DNA of 64,000 bases from Hyphomonadaceae bacterium JAD_PAG50586_4 (GTDB lineage: Bacteria > Pseudomonadota > Alphaproteobacteria > Caulobacterales > Aquidulcibacteraceae), in NCBI GenBank assembly GCA_023242925.1, contig CP096134.1:3553501-3617500 (forward strand), read 5' to 3'. The translations under genes were made by a program, and so were the position numbers. The first letter of the stretch is position 1. Each line of letters starts with the position of its first letter. The notes below the pieces were generated by a model that worked only from the letters and a program-made list of their open reading frames with translations, did not search any database and was not told the DNA's origin. This document shows, piece by piece, positions 46,335-54,793 of the stretch.

Positions 46335-47236
46335 TTAGCTCCATTCCTCTGCGATGAGGCGGCCGATTTCGGCGTGTGCTGCATTGCGCGCAGCGGAATC
46401 AACGACGCTATCGCTGAAGAAACTCGCGATCACAATCGGCGCCCCTTGGGAGGCCAAGCGATCGCGACGTCATTGGCGGCGTTGTGCGGGCCATTCCACG
46501 TGCCGGTCTTGTCGCCGACACGCCAAGCACCCGGCAGGCCGGCGCGCAGGCGTTGCAGGCCGGTGGTGGAGGCGACCATCCAGCCGATGAGCTTCTCGCG
46601 CGACGCAGCGTTGAGCACGGCATCGTCCAGCAGGAAGCGGCTCAGCGTGCGCGCCATGGCGTCTGGCGTTGTCGTGTCGCGCGGATCGCCGGGAAGATTC
46701 TCGTTGAGTGTGGGCTCCGTGCGATCAAGACGTGTGACGCCGTCGCCGTGCGAGCGGAGGAAATGCGTGAAGCCCTCGGGGCCGCCGGCGGGGATCAACA
46801 ACAGATTGGCGCACGTGTTGTCACTTAAAACGACCGCGCCCTCGCACATCTCTTCGTTCGACATGAAACCGCGCGCGATATGCTGGCGTGCGGCGGGGGC
46901 GTAGTCGAGTAGATCAGCCGGACCGAAACGCATCGTCTCGCCCAGCCAACCCGGCGTTTGTTGGGCCATATGCAGATGTTGGGCGGCGAGCAGCCATTTG
47001 AAGGTAGAGCACATGGCGAATGGCTCTTGGATGCGTCGCCCGAGCCAATCGCCCGTCCCGGTATTCCACGCGGCAACGCCAACACGCCCGCCAATGCGCT
47101 GCTCGATCGCGGCGAAGCGCGGATCGTTCGGCGGCGGCGTGTACGAAGAGTGCGGATCGGCGGGCGCCGATTGCGCACAGGCGCTGAAGGCCAGGCTGCC
47201 GAGGACAGCGCCGCGTCGTGTGAAGGAGAAAGCCAT
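46335..47236 (-). CDS. Class A beta-lactamase (frameshift near 3' end)
   Basis: A serine beta-lactamase of 300 residues when repaired, with an exported N-terminus (MAFSFTRRGAVLGSLAFSAC, possibly Tat-type or lipid-anchored). All catalytic motifs are present: STFK at about residues 77-80, SDN at 138-140, the omega-loop E174-xx-LN178 in DRTEPTLNE and KTG at 243-245. The frame breaks in the CCCC run at 46,442-46,445. One added base gives PPKGAPIVIASFFSDSVVD and a normal ending, stop at 46,335. It therefore should hydrolyse penicillins or cephalosporins in the periplasm. It lies between an AAC(3)-I-like gene and the acidic protein gene. Confidence 0.88.
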
Positions 47237-47241
47237 GCGGC

Positions 47242-47700
47242 CTATTTAGCCGGATCGATATCGAAGTGCATCACGTCTTCGCGGCGACCGAGCTTGGTGT
47301 AGAGCGCGATGGCCGGCTCGTCGCCATAATCGGCCTGGACGTAGAGCACCCAAGCGCCGCGCTCGGCCGCAATTTCGCGCAGGCGCTGGATCAAAGCGGC
47401 AGCGACGCCCCGGCGGCGGTGCGTTTCGGAGACGGCGAGGTCGTAGATATAGATTTCGTTGCGGGCTTGCTCGAACTTCGCCAGCTCATACGCAACCAGA
47501 GCGCCGATGATTTCGCCTTGCGCTACCGCGACCAGCGCAAACACGCCGTCTTTGCGCAGCAGCGTTTCGACATAAGCGTCACTCGGCGGCGCTGCGGCGT
47601 AGCTTTCCGGGTCTTCGAATACGGCGCCAAACAGCGCATTCATCGCGCGGAACCGCACAATGTCGCCAGCCTGCAGACGCTCAACAGCAAAACTCATCAT
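47242..47700 (-). CDS. AAC(3)-I family aminoglycoside N-acetyltransferase
   Basis: A 152-residue GNAT enzyme with the recognisable AAC(3)-I blocks: GALVAYELAKFEQARNEIYI, YDLAVSETHRRRGVAAALIQ, YVQADYGDEPAIALYTKLG and EDVMHFDIDP. These closely follow the mobile gentamicin 3-N-acetyltransferases, from memory of that family. It should acetylate the 3-amino group of aminoglycosides. Two adjacent ATGs are possible starts (47,700 or 47,697). It starts 36 bases after efp on the same strand and ends 5 bases before the beta-lactamase gene. Confidence 0.85.
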   Translation of the reverse strand: MMSFAVERLQAGDIVRFRAMNALFGAVFEDPESYAAAPPSDAYVETLLRKDGVFALVAVAQGEIIGALVAYELAKFEQARNEIYIYDLAVSETHRRRGVAAALIQRLREIAAERGAWVLYVQADYGDEPAIALYTKLGRREDVMHFDIDPAK

Positions 47701-47736
47701 CCGCCTCCAGCCGCTCCGGCCCGTGGCGGAGCGCGA

Positions 47737-48312
47737 TTAATCCTTCGCGCGTTCGACGTAAGAGCCGTCTTCGGTCGAAATTACGACGCGCGTACCGGCG
47801 CCGATGTGCGGCGGCACCATCGTCTTGACGCCATTGTCGAGCATCGCCGGCTTGTAGGACGACGATGCGGTTTGGCCCTTCACGACCGGCTCGGTGGTTT
47901 CAATCGTCGCGATGATGCGCGGCGGCAATTCGATCGAGAGCGCTTGGCCTTCGAACATGGTGAGGTCAACGACCATTTCCGGCTGCAGGTACGCGATGGA
48001 ATCGCCGACCATGTCACGCGAGAGGTGGACTTGATCGTAGTTCGACGGGTTCATGAACACGAGGCCTGCGTCGCCGTCGTCAAAGAGGTAGGTGTGCTTG
48101 ATTTGCTCGACGAAGGCCTTCTCCAGACCGTCCGTCGTCTTGAACACCGCCGTCGTCTTCACGCCGTCGATGATGCGGCGCATGACGATCGTGGTTGTTG
48201 GCGTGCCCTTGCCCGGACGGAAGGTTTCGTGGCTCATGACGACGTAAAGCTTGCCGTCCTCGTGCTCGAGCACGTTGCCTTTGCGCACGTCGCTGGCGAT
48301 GACTTTGACCAC
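47737..48312 (-). CDS. efp: Translation elongation factor P
   Basis: A complete 191-residue EF-P that relieves ribosome stalling at polyproline. KOW-type domain I carries the modifiable lysine in TFRPGKGTP (near residue 35), followed by two OB domains ([20 protein letters not shown] and [20 protein letters not shown]). The GTG start has a GAGG ribosome site. The modification genes epmA and epmB lie divergently to the right, so beta-lysylation of that lysine is expected. Confidence 0.96.
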   Translation of the reverse strand: MVKVIASDVRKGNVLEHEDGKLYVVMSHETFRPGKGTPTTTIVMRRIIDGVKTTAVFKTTDGLEKAFVEQIKHTYLFDDGDAGLVFMNPSNYDQVHLSRDMVGDSIAYLQPEMVVDLTMFEGQALSIELPPRIIATIETTEPVVKGQTASSSYKPAMLDNGVKTMVPPHIGAGTRVVISTEDGSYVERAKD

Positions 48313-48457
48313 GTAAACCTCACTTGCCGCCGGATCGCCGGGGGCGCTCTCTCATGTCAAAAGGACCGGAATTGGCCGCTTCTCTAGCTGGGTTTGCCGC
48401 GCCGGCCAAGCCGGGGCAGGCGCCCGTAAACCTCGATTTCGCGAGTAAAACGCAGAA

Positions 48458-49379
48458 ATGACCTCAACCTCCCCTTCTGGGACCGCGCCCGCCACCAGGA
48501 CCGGCGGGGCTTCCTGCATAAGCGGGCCGCGATCCTGCGCGCGGTGCGGGAATGGTTCTGGGCGCAAGGCTTCGCGGAGGCGGAGCCCGCGATGCTCACG
48601 GTCTCGCCCGGCGCGGAGACGCATATCGATGCGTTCGAGGCGGACGGGAAATACCTCCACACCTCCCCGAATTCGCGATGAAGAAGCTCTTGGCCGCTGG
48701 CGAAAAGAACATCTTCTTCCTCGGCAAGACCTGGCGGCGCGGCGAGACCGGGCCGCTGCATGCGCCCGAGTTCACAATGATCGAATGGTATCGCGCCGGC
48801 GCGCCATACGAAGCGGTCATGGATGATTGCGTGGAGATCGTGCGCGTGGCGGCGAAGGCGGCGGGCGCATCGGTCTTTGAATGGGCAAAGCGCAGCTGCG
48901 ATCCGTTCACGGCGGCAGAACGAATTACGGTCCATGAGGCGTTCGACCAACTTTCCCCGGCGCCGATGCCGAACAATGGCGATGCGTTTTCGGCCGCACT
49001 TGTGCAGCACGTGGAGCCACAACTTGGCGACGGCGCGCTCACTTTGCTGACGGAATACCCAATCCGCGAAGCCGCGCTCGCGCGACGCTCGCCACGCGAC
49101 GCAAGTGTGGCCGAACGGTTTGAGCTCTATGCGTGTGGCGTCGAGCTCGCCAACGGTTTTGGCGAACTCACAGATCCGATCGAGCAACGCAAACGCCTCG
49201 TCGAAGCGATGGATGAGAAGCAAAAGCGCTACGGCAGAAGCTGGCCGATCGATGAAGATTTCCTCGCCGCCCTCGCGCACATGCCGTCGGCGAGCGGCGT
49301 AGCACTTGGCTTTGATCGCTTGGTGATGCTGGCGACCGGCGCGCGACACATCAACGATGTGCTGTGGACGCCGGAATGA
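48458..49379 (+). CDS. epmA: EF-P lysine ligase EpmA (two single-base frameshifts)
   Basis: A truncated class II lysyl-tRNA synthetase paralogue that attaches beta-lysine to EF-P, 307 residues when repaired. The anticodon-binding domain is absent, as normal for EpmA. Two CCCC runs, 48,471-48,474 and 48,665-48,668, have each lost a base. Adding them gives MTSTSPFWDRARHQDRRGFL and KYLHTSPEFAMKKLLAAG. FFLGKTWRRGETGPLHAPEF and the C-terminal SGVALGFDRLVMLATGA are synthetase motifs 2 and 3. Its stop overlaps the GNAT start (ATGA). Confidence 0.9.
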
Positions 49380-49867
49380 TCCGCCCCGCCACCGAACGCG
49401 ACCACTCAGCGATCCGCCAGATCATCCGCCACGCCTTTGGGCGGGACGATGAAGCGAATTTGGTCGAGCAGCTCCGCGCCGATGGCGATCCCCTCGTGGA
49501 GCTTGTTTCGGCGACGGACATCGCGCTCCAGGGCCACATTCTCTATTCGCTGCTCAAAATTGAACGCGAGGGCGAGATTTTATCAGCGGCGGCGTTGGCG
49601 CCGGTTTCCGTCCTTCCGGCCTTCCAACGAACCGGACACGGCAAGGCGCTGATCGAGGCTGGCAATGGCGCCTGCGCTGATCTGGGTCTGTCAGCGATCA
49701 TTGTTTTGGGCCATCCGGACTATTATCCACACTTCGGCTTCTCGGCGGCGGCGGCGGAATCACTGCAAGCTCCGTTCTCGGGTCCAGCCTTTATGGCGCT
49801 AGAGCTTCGGCCCGATGCGCTGAAAGCTGGTGGTCGCGTGCGTTACGCGAAGGCTTTCGGAGTCTAA
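49376..49867 (+). CDS. YhbS-like GNAT N-acetyltransferase
   Basis: A 163-residue acetyltransferase. MIRPATERDHSAIRQIIRHA, ILSAAALAPVSVLPAFQRTG, HGKALIEAGNGACADLGLSA and IIVLGHPDYYPHFGFSAAAA match predicted acetyltransferases of the YhbS type. ATG at 49,376 overlaps the epmA stop, so the longer start is rejected. It is inserted between epmA and epmB; whether it acts on EF-P or a ribosomal component is unknown. Confidence 0.85.
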   Translation: MIRPATERDHSAIRQIIRHAFGRDDEANLVEQLRADGDPLVELVSATDIALQGHILYSLLKIEREGEILSAAALAPVSVLPAFQRTGHGKALIEAGNGACADLGLSAIIVLGHPDYYPHFGFSAAAAESLQAPFSGPAFMALELRPDALKAGGRVRYAKAFGV

Positions 49868-49869
49868 TT

Positions 49870-50862
49870 TTGAGCGCAAAGCCAAAACCCGATCCGCTCG
49901 ACCAGGTGGCCGCGCGTTACGCCGTGGCGATTACGCCGGCGATGGACGCGCTGATCGATCCGACCGATCCCGAAGATCCTATCGCCGCGCAATTTCGTCC
50001 CGACGCGCGCGAATTGGACATTGCACCCGATGAACTGAGCGATCCGATCGGCGACGAGCCGCATACCCCCGTGAAAGGCGTAGTGCATCGCTATCCGGAT
50101 CGCTGCCTGCTCAAACTCGTGCACGTCTGCCCGGTCTATTGCCGCTTTTGCTTTCGTCGCGAGATGGTCGGCCCCGATGGCGACGGCACGCTGAGCGGCG
50201 CGGAGCTTGATGCGGCGCTTGCGTACATCGAAGCGCAGCCTGGCATTTGGGAAGTGATCCTCACCGGCGGTGATCCCTTCCTGCTCTCGGCGCGGCGCGT
50301 GCGCGAGATCACGGAACGGCTGGCCGCGATCGAACACGTAAAGATCATTCGCTGGCATACGCGCGTGCCTTCGGTCGATCCGTTGCGCGTGACGCCGGAT
50401 TTGGTGGCGGCGCTACGTGTTGAAGGCGCTGCGACATACGTGGTGCTGCATACCAATCATGTGCGCGAGCTGACGGATCAGGCGCGCGCGGCGATTGCGA
50501 GAATTGTCGATGCCGGCGTGCCTATGCTGTCGCAAACGGTGCTGCTGAAGGGCGTCAATGATAGCGTTGAGGCGTTGGAAGCCTTGATGCGCGGCTTGGT
50601 CGAGGCGCGGGTGAAGCCTTACTACCTGCACCATCTCGACAAAGCGCAAGGCACCTCGCATTTCCGCTGCTCGATCGAACGTGGGCAAGAATTGGTGCAA
50701 GAGCTGCATCAGCGCGCCTCCGGCGTGGCGCAGCCGACTTACGTGCTCGATATTCCGGGCGGGCACGGCAAAGCGCCGCTGGCGAGCCCGAGTTTGCGCG
50801 AAGACGGCGACGCCTACGAAGTCCGCGATCGCGATGACGTTTGGCGCAAGTACAGCGACTAA
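49870..50862 (+). CDS. epmB: EF-P beta-lysylation protein EpmB, KamA-family radical SAM enzyme
   Basis: A 330-residue lysine 2,3-aminomutase-like enzyme making (R)-beta-lysine for EpmA. The radical SAM cluster motif is CPVYCRFC (C87, C91, C94). ILTGGDPFLLSARRVREITE and KIIRWHTRVPSVDP follow. The PLP-lysine region is VLDIPGGHGKAPLAS. Length fits EpmB, and the linkage to epmA and efp makes this more likely than a catabolic lysine aminomutase. It starts 2 bases after the GNAT stop (TTG-type start) and converges with the MFS gene. Confidence 0.9.
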   Translation: MSAKPKPDPLDQVAARYAVAITPAMDALIDPTDPEDPIAAQFRPDARELDIAPDELSDPIGDEPHTPVKGVVHRYPDRCLLKLVHVCPVYCRFCFRREMVGPDGDGTLSGAELDAALAYIEAQPGIWEVILTGGDPFLLSARRVREITERLAAIEHVKIIRWHTRVPSVDPLRVTPDLVAALRVEGAATYVVLHTNHVRELTDQARAAIARIVDAGVPMLSQTVLLKGVNDSVEALEALMRGLVEARVKPYYLHHLDKAQGTSHFRCSIERGQELVQELHQRASGVAQPTYVLDIPGGHGKAPLASPSLREDGDAYEVRDRDDVWRKYSD

Positions 50863-52049
50863 TTGCTGCCGGCGATCTCTTTCGCCGGCTCGCCGAGCGC
50901 CACAAACAGCGCACACAAAATCAACACAGCGCCCGCCACGAAGGGCGCCGCGGAGCTCAATGCGTCGAACAATGCGCCTGCCCCGAGCGGCCCCGCCACG
51001 CGGCCGAGCGCGCCAGCCGATTGCGACAACCCCATCACCGCGCCGCGTTCATGCTCGGAGGCTTGCGCCGCGATCAAGGAATTGAGCGCGGGGGTCGCAA
51101 GGCCAAGGCCGATGACAAGCGCAGTGAGTGACGCCGCCGTGGTTGAACCTTCATGCGAAACGGCAAGGCCGCCCAGGCCGGCGGCGAAGAGCGCAAGGCC
51201 AATGAGCAACGTCATGCGTTCGCCGAGCGCGCGCGATGCGGCCCCTGCGCCGCCACCCTGCAGCAGCACCGCGCCAACGCCGAGCGACGCGAGCGTCCAG
51301 CCGACTTCGCGCGGCCCCCAATCGAGTTCGGCGTCAGCCCAAAGCCCGAACACGGTTTCCATCAGCGCTTGCGCCGCGACCATCAGGAACATCACGGCCA
51401 CAAAGCGCGTCAGCGCTGGGCGTGAGACGAGCATGTGCATGCGACGAGGGCGATCGACACCGGCAGGCAGGCGCGCGTCCGCTGGCAGGGTTTCGCGGAA
51501 CAGCACGAATGCCGTGAGCGTGGCGAGCGCGCCAAGACCGGCGCTGGCGTAGCAGACAAGGGCAAACCCTTCGCGACTAGGTTCTTGGCCGATCAGCAAC
51601 GCGCCGAGCGCGGGGCCCGCGATAAAGCCGAAGCCCACGGCGGCGCCGAGCAGACCCATGTTACGTGCGCGCGTCTTGTCGTTGGCCAAATCAGCCGCCG
51701 CCGCGAAAGCCGCGCCGACATTGCCGGCCATAAGTCCGCCGAACAGGCGCGCCGCGCCAAGCTCCTCCACGCTGCGCGCTTGCGCAATCCAGATGTAGGA
51801 AAGCACGCCGCCAATAAGGCCGGCGATGAGGATGGGTTTGCGGCCGACGCGATCGCTCAAACGGCCCCAGAACGGAGACGAGATGAGCTGCCCCAGCGAA
51901 TACGCGCCCATGGCGATCGTGGTCAGCGTCGGCGTCGCGCCAATCTCCAACGCCAAGAACGGGAAGATAGGCAGAAAGACGCCGAAACCCGTCATGCCGA
52001 TCAGCACGACGCCAATGAGGGCGACCAGAGAGCCGTTCGCTGATTTCAT
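50859..52049 (-). CDS. MFS transporter, tetracycline/multidrug efflux type
   Basis: A 396-residue 12-helix drug:H+ antiporter-like protein. LIGVVLIGMTGFGVFLPIFP with the conserved PxxP helix 1, SPFWGRLSDRVGRKPILIAG as motif A, and FIAGPALGALLIGQ as motif C of 12-helix exporters are visible. The start MKSANGSL at 52,049 is preferred to the upstream ATG. Its substrate cannot be told. It lies close to the beta-lactamase/AAC group, but is on the far side of epmB and probably separately expressed. Confidence 0.86.
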   Translation of the reverse strand: MKSANGSLVALIGVVLIGMTGFGVFLPIFPFLALEIGATPTLTTIAMGAYSLGQLISSPFWGRLSDRVGRKPILIAGLIGGVLSYIWIAQARSVEELGAARLFGGLMAGNVGAAFAAAADLANDKTRARNMGLLGAAVGFGFIAGPALGALLIGQEPSREGFALVCYASAGLGALATLTAFVLFRETLPADARLPAGVDRPRRMHMLVSRPALTRFVAVMFLMVAAQALMETVFGLWADAELDWGPREVGWTLASLGVGAVLLQGGGAGAASRALGERMTLLIGLALFAAGLGGLAVSHEGSTTAASLTALVIGLGLATPALNSLIAAQASEHERGAVMGLSQSAGALGRVAGPLGAGALFDALSSAAPFVAGAVLILCALFVALGEPAKEIAGSN

Positions 52050-52122
52050 GCGACGCTGATAGCGCATCGTACCGCATCGATGGAGCGTGACATTTGACCC
52101 GACTTGCGAAGCGCTCGCAGGC

Positions 52123-53190
52123 TTAAGCGCTCGGCCGGATTGGCGCGGGCGCGGCGGGGTTCAGGTATTGGCGCAGATCCGCCCACGGGATCGAGACTTC
52201 CGTGCCGCCCATGACGTAGGGCGCGCCGAACGAATAGGGCGGGAAGAGCAGCGTGAGGCCTTGCTCGGTAATCAGCCACAGGTGCGGCTTGGTCACGCTC
52301 TCCTGCACGTCGCGCTCGGGTGGGACGAAACCGTCTTCGCGATACTGGCGCGAAATTTCAGCGACGGCGCGTTGGGTGAGGAATTGCTCCCAGCCCGTAC
52401 CGGCGCGGAAAACATCGGTCGCCGCAAGCGCGCGGCCTTCGGTCATGAGAACGGTGACGGCTTTTGAGGTGTTGTTGCCGTGTGCTGCGCCCAACGTGTC
52501 GTTGGCCATATCGAAGCGCACAGAGATCAGTTCGGGGCCGGCGTAGCCGATGCGATAATCGACGACCTCGTTGGTTGCATCTTCCAAACGGAATTGCGGC
52601 GATTGAGCCACGAGTTCGTTGAAACGCTGGATGGCGGGCGTCTGCTGGCCGTCGATCCGCGGGAAGCGAATGTCGCGCAGCACCGCCGGTGGTGCGTCGT
52701 CGCCAAGGCCCGACGCAGAGGCGACCTCCGCTGTCACCGGCGTGGCGTCGAGCAATTCCATGCGCTGAAAGGTGTAGCCGCCGATGTCCTGCACTGCGTT
52801 CTGCGCATCTTCGAGGCGCGCGCGATATTCGGACTCAAGGCAGGTTTGTTGTTCGGCGGTGGGCGCAGCTTCGGGATCGACGATGCCGCAGGCGATGCGC
52901 TGTGCATCGCGCCAGCGGTTTTGATTCTGCACCAACATCTGGGCGCCGGCGTCGGAGACGTTTGCAGAGGCGGCGACGATGGCGTCGCGGACGTTGGTGT
53001 CGAGCCCGGCAAGGGTCTGATTTTCGCAGACGTGCTGGGCGAACTCGCCGCGGCCTTCCGCGCAGACGTCGAGCGCCGCCGAGATGCGCTCGGCAGAGCT
53101 TTGATCGGTCTTGCCCTCACCACCGCGATCGCCACAGGCGACCAGCGCAAGGAGTGCAATGGATGCGCCGGCAAACCGGACTCCGCGCAT
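52123..53190 (-). CDS. Lipoprotein with LprI-like and DUF3298 domains
   Basis: A 355-residue envelope protein with lipobox ALLALVAC-G. The N-terminal region (residues about 35-115) has paired cysteines, AALDVCAEGRGEFAQHVCEN and QRIACGIVDPEAAPTAEQQT-C, in the spacing of LprI/lysozyme-inhibitor-like domains. The C-terminal half is a DUF3298-type fold: SVRFDMANDTLGAAHGNNTS and GLTLLFPPYSFGAPYVMGGT then IPWADLRQYL. DUF3298 proteins include RsiV-like lysozyme-binding proteins, so an envelope defence role is an inference. It is divergent from selO. Confidence 0.78.
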   Translation of the reverse strand: MRGVRFAGASIALLALVACGDRGGEGKTDQSSAERISAALDVCAEGRGEFAQHVCENQTLAGLDTNVRDAIVAASANVSDAGAQMLVQNQNRWRDAQRIACGIVDPEAAPTAEQQTCLESEYRARLEDAQNAVQDIGGYTFQRMELLDATPVTAEVASASGLGDDAPPAVLRDIRFPRIDGQQTPAIQRFNELVAQSPQFRLEDATNEVVDYRIGYAGPELISVRFDMANDTLGAAHGNNTSKAVTVLMTEGRALAATDVFRAGTGWEQFLTQRAVAEISRQYREDGFVPPERDVQESVTKPHLWLITEQGLTLLFPPYSFGAPYVMGGTEVSIPWADLRQYLNPAAPAPIRPSA

Positions 53191-53315
53191 CGTTATTTGT
53201 CCTCTTCTAAGGCGTCCCCCGACGCCAAATCAGTGCCACAGAAGAAACCCCTCGTCACGGCCCGTCGCGCGTTGCGGCGGCATGACGCGCAGGCTTCGCG
53301 TGCTTAGATAGAAGC

Positions 53316-54731
53316 ATGCCTTTCAGCCCCGCCTATCGCCCCGATCCCCTATTCTCGAAACTAGGGCCGGAATTCGCCGATCCGGTGACGCCAGCGCGTT
53401 TTCCCCAGCACGTTTTGCGGCGCCGCAACCAGGACTGGGCCGCACGCGTCGGCCTGGGCGACCTAACGGACGCGGAATGGAAGGCCCATTTCGGGCGCTT
53501 TGAGCCGCTCCCTGGGAACATGAGCGCGCCTTTGGCGATGCGCTATCACGGCCACCAATTCCGCAATTACAACCCAGAGATCGGCGACGGGCGCGGCTTC
53601 CTCTTTGCACAAATGCGTGACGGCGGCGGTCGATTGCTCGATCTCGCGACCAAGGGCTCAGGGCAGACGCCCTATTCGCGCTTCGGCGATGGGCGGCTGA
53701 CGCTCAAGGGCGGCGTGCGCGAGGTGCTGGCGGCGGAGATGCTGGAAGCGCTGGGCGTTTACACGTCGAAGGCGTTCTCGCTCTTTGAAACGGGCGAGCA
53801 ATTGACGCGCGGGGATGAGCCTTCGCCGACGCGCTCCTCGGTGCTGGTGCGGCTCTCGCACAGCCACATCCGCTTCGGCACGTTTCAACGGCTCGCTTTC
53901 TTCGAGCGGCCTGACCTCATGCATCAGCTCGTGGAGCATGCGGTCGCGGCGTATTATCCGCGCCACATCAAATTCGAGGCGGAGGCGCGCGCAGCGGCTC
54001 TCTTCGGCGGGATCGTGGAAGCGAACGCGCGTCTAGCGGCGAGCTGGATGGCGGCGGGCTTCGTGCATGGCGTGGTGAACACCGACAATCTCAACATCAC
54101 CGGCGAGAGCTTCGACTACGGGCCGTGGCGCTTTGCGCCGACGAGCCAGCCTGGTTTCACCGCCGCCTATTTCGATGAGAACGGGCTTTATGCGTTCGGG
54201 CGCCAGCCGGAGGCGGTGTCATGGGCGCTGGCGCAACTTGGCGGCGCACTAACGCTAGCGTGTTCACAGAGCGCGCTTGAGACCGAACTCGCGCGGTTCG
54301 GGCCGGCATATGGAGAAGGCCTGCGGAACGCGATGTTCGGGCGGTTAAAATTGGTTCAAGGCGATCTCAACACCGATCTCGCGTTCCTGCAGACACTGCT
54401 CGATTGGATGACCGAGACCCAGATCGGCTGGGATCAATTTTTTCACGACTGGGTGGGCGGCGAAGCGAGTTGGGCGCGCGCGGCGGAGAGTCCGGAGGCG
54501 ATGCGGTACAATGAGGCCGCGTTTACTTCCGTACGTGCCGGGTTGGAGGCGCGAACAGGGAGTGGCGTGCGCGAATACCTATCCCACCCCTATTTCCAGC
54601 GCCCGGACCCGGTGAGCCTGGTGATCGACGAGGTGGAGAAAATCTGGACCCCGATTGCGGAGAATGACGATTGGGCGCTGTTCGAGGCGAAACTTCGTCA
54701 CATCCACGAGCTTCGCGACGCTGGTGCATAG
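53316..54731 (+). CDS. selO: Protein adenylyltransferase SelO family
   Basis: A complete 471-residue pseudokinase-fold AMPylator (formerly YdiU/UPF0061). GPEFADPVTPARFPQHVLRR, MRYHGHQFRNYNPEIGDGRG, LATKGSGQTPYSRFGDGRLT, FGTFQRLAFFERPDLM and the HGVVNTDNLNITGESFDYGP active block are typical. SelO transfers AMP from ATP to protein serine, threonine or tyrosine residues in redox homeostasis. It lacks an obvious selenocysteine or catalytic C-terminal cysteine, as most bacterial homologues do. Confidence 0.93.
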   Translation: MPFSPAYRPDPLFSKLGPEFADPVTPARFPQHVLRRRNQDWAARVGLGDLTDAEWKAHFGRFEPLPGNMSAPLAMRYHGHQFRNYNPEIGDGRGFLFAQMRDGGGRLLDLATKGSGQTPYSRFGDGRLTLKGGVREVLAAEMLEALGVYTSKAFSLFETGEQLTRGDEPSPTRSSVLVRLSHSHIRFGTFQRLAFFERPDLMHQLVEHAVAAYYPRHIKFEAEARAAALFGGIVEANARLAASWMAAGFVHGVVNTDNLNITGESFDYGPWRFAPTSQPGFTAAYFDENGLYAFGRQPEAVSWALAQLGGALTLACSQSALETELARFGPAYGEGLRNAMFGRLKLVQGDLNTDLAFLQTLLDWMTETQIGWDQFFHDWVGGEASWARAAESPEAMRYNEAAFTSVRAGLEARTGSGVREYLSHPYFQRPDPVSLVIDEVEKIWTPIAENDDWALFEAKLRHIHELRDAGA

Positions 54732-54793
54732 GCTGTCATCGGAGTGTCGCACGGCGGGATTAGGGGTCGCGCGATTCCAAACGGGGGACGCGC

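Noticed and set aside
49870..50862. Catabolic lysine 2,3-aminomutase (KamA)
   Set aside because: The length and the linkage to epmA and efp fit EpmB better; no lysine fermentation genes are nearby.
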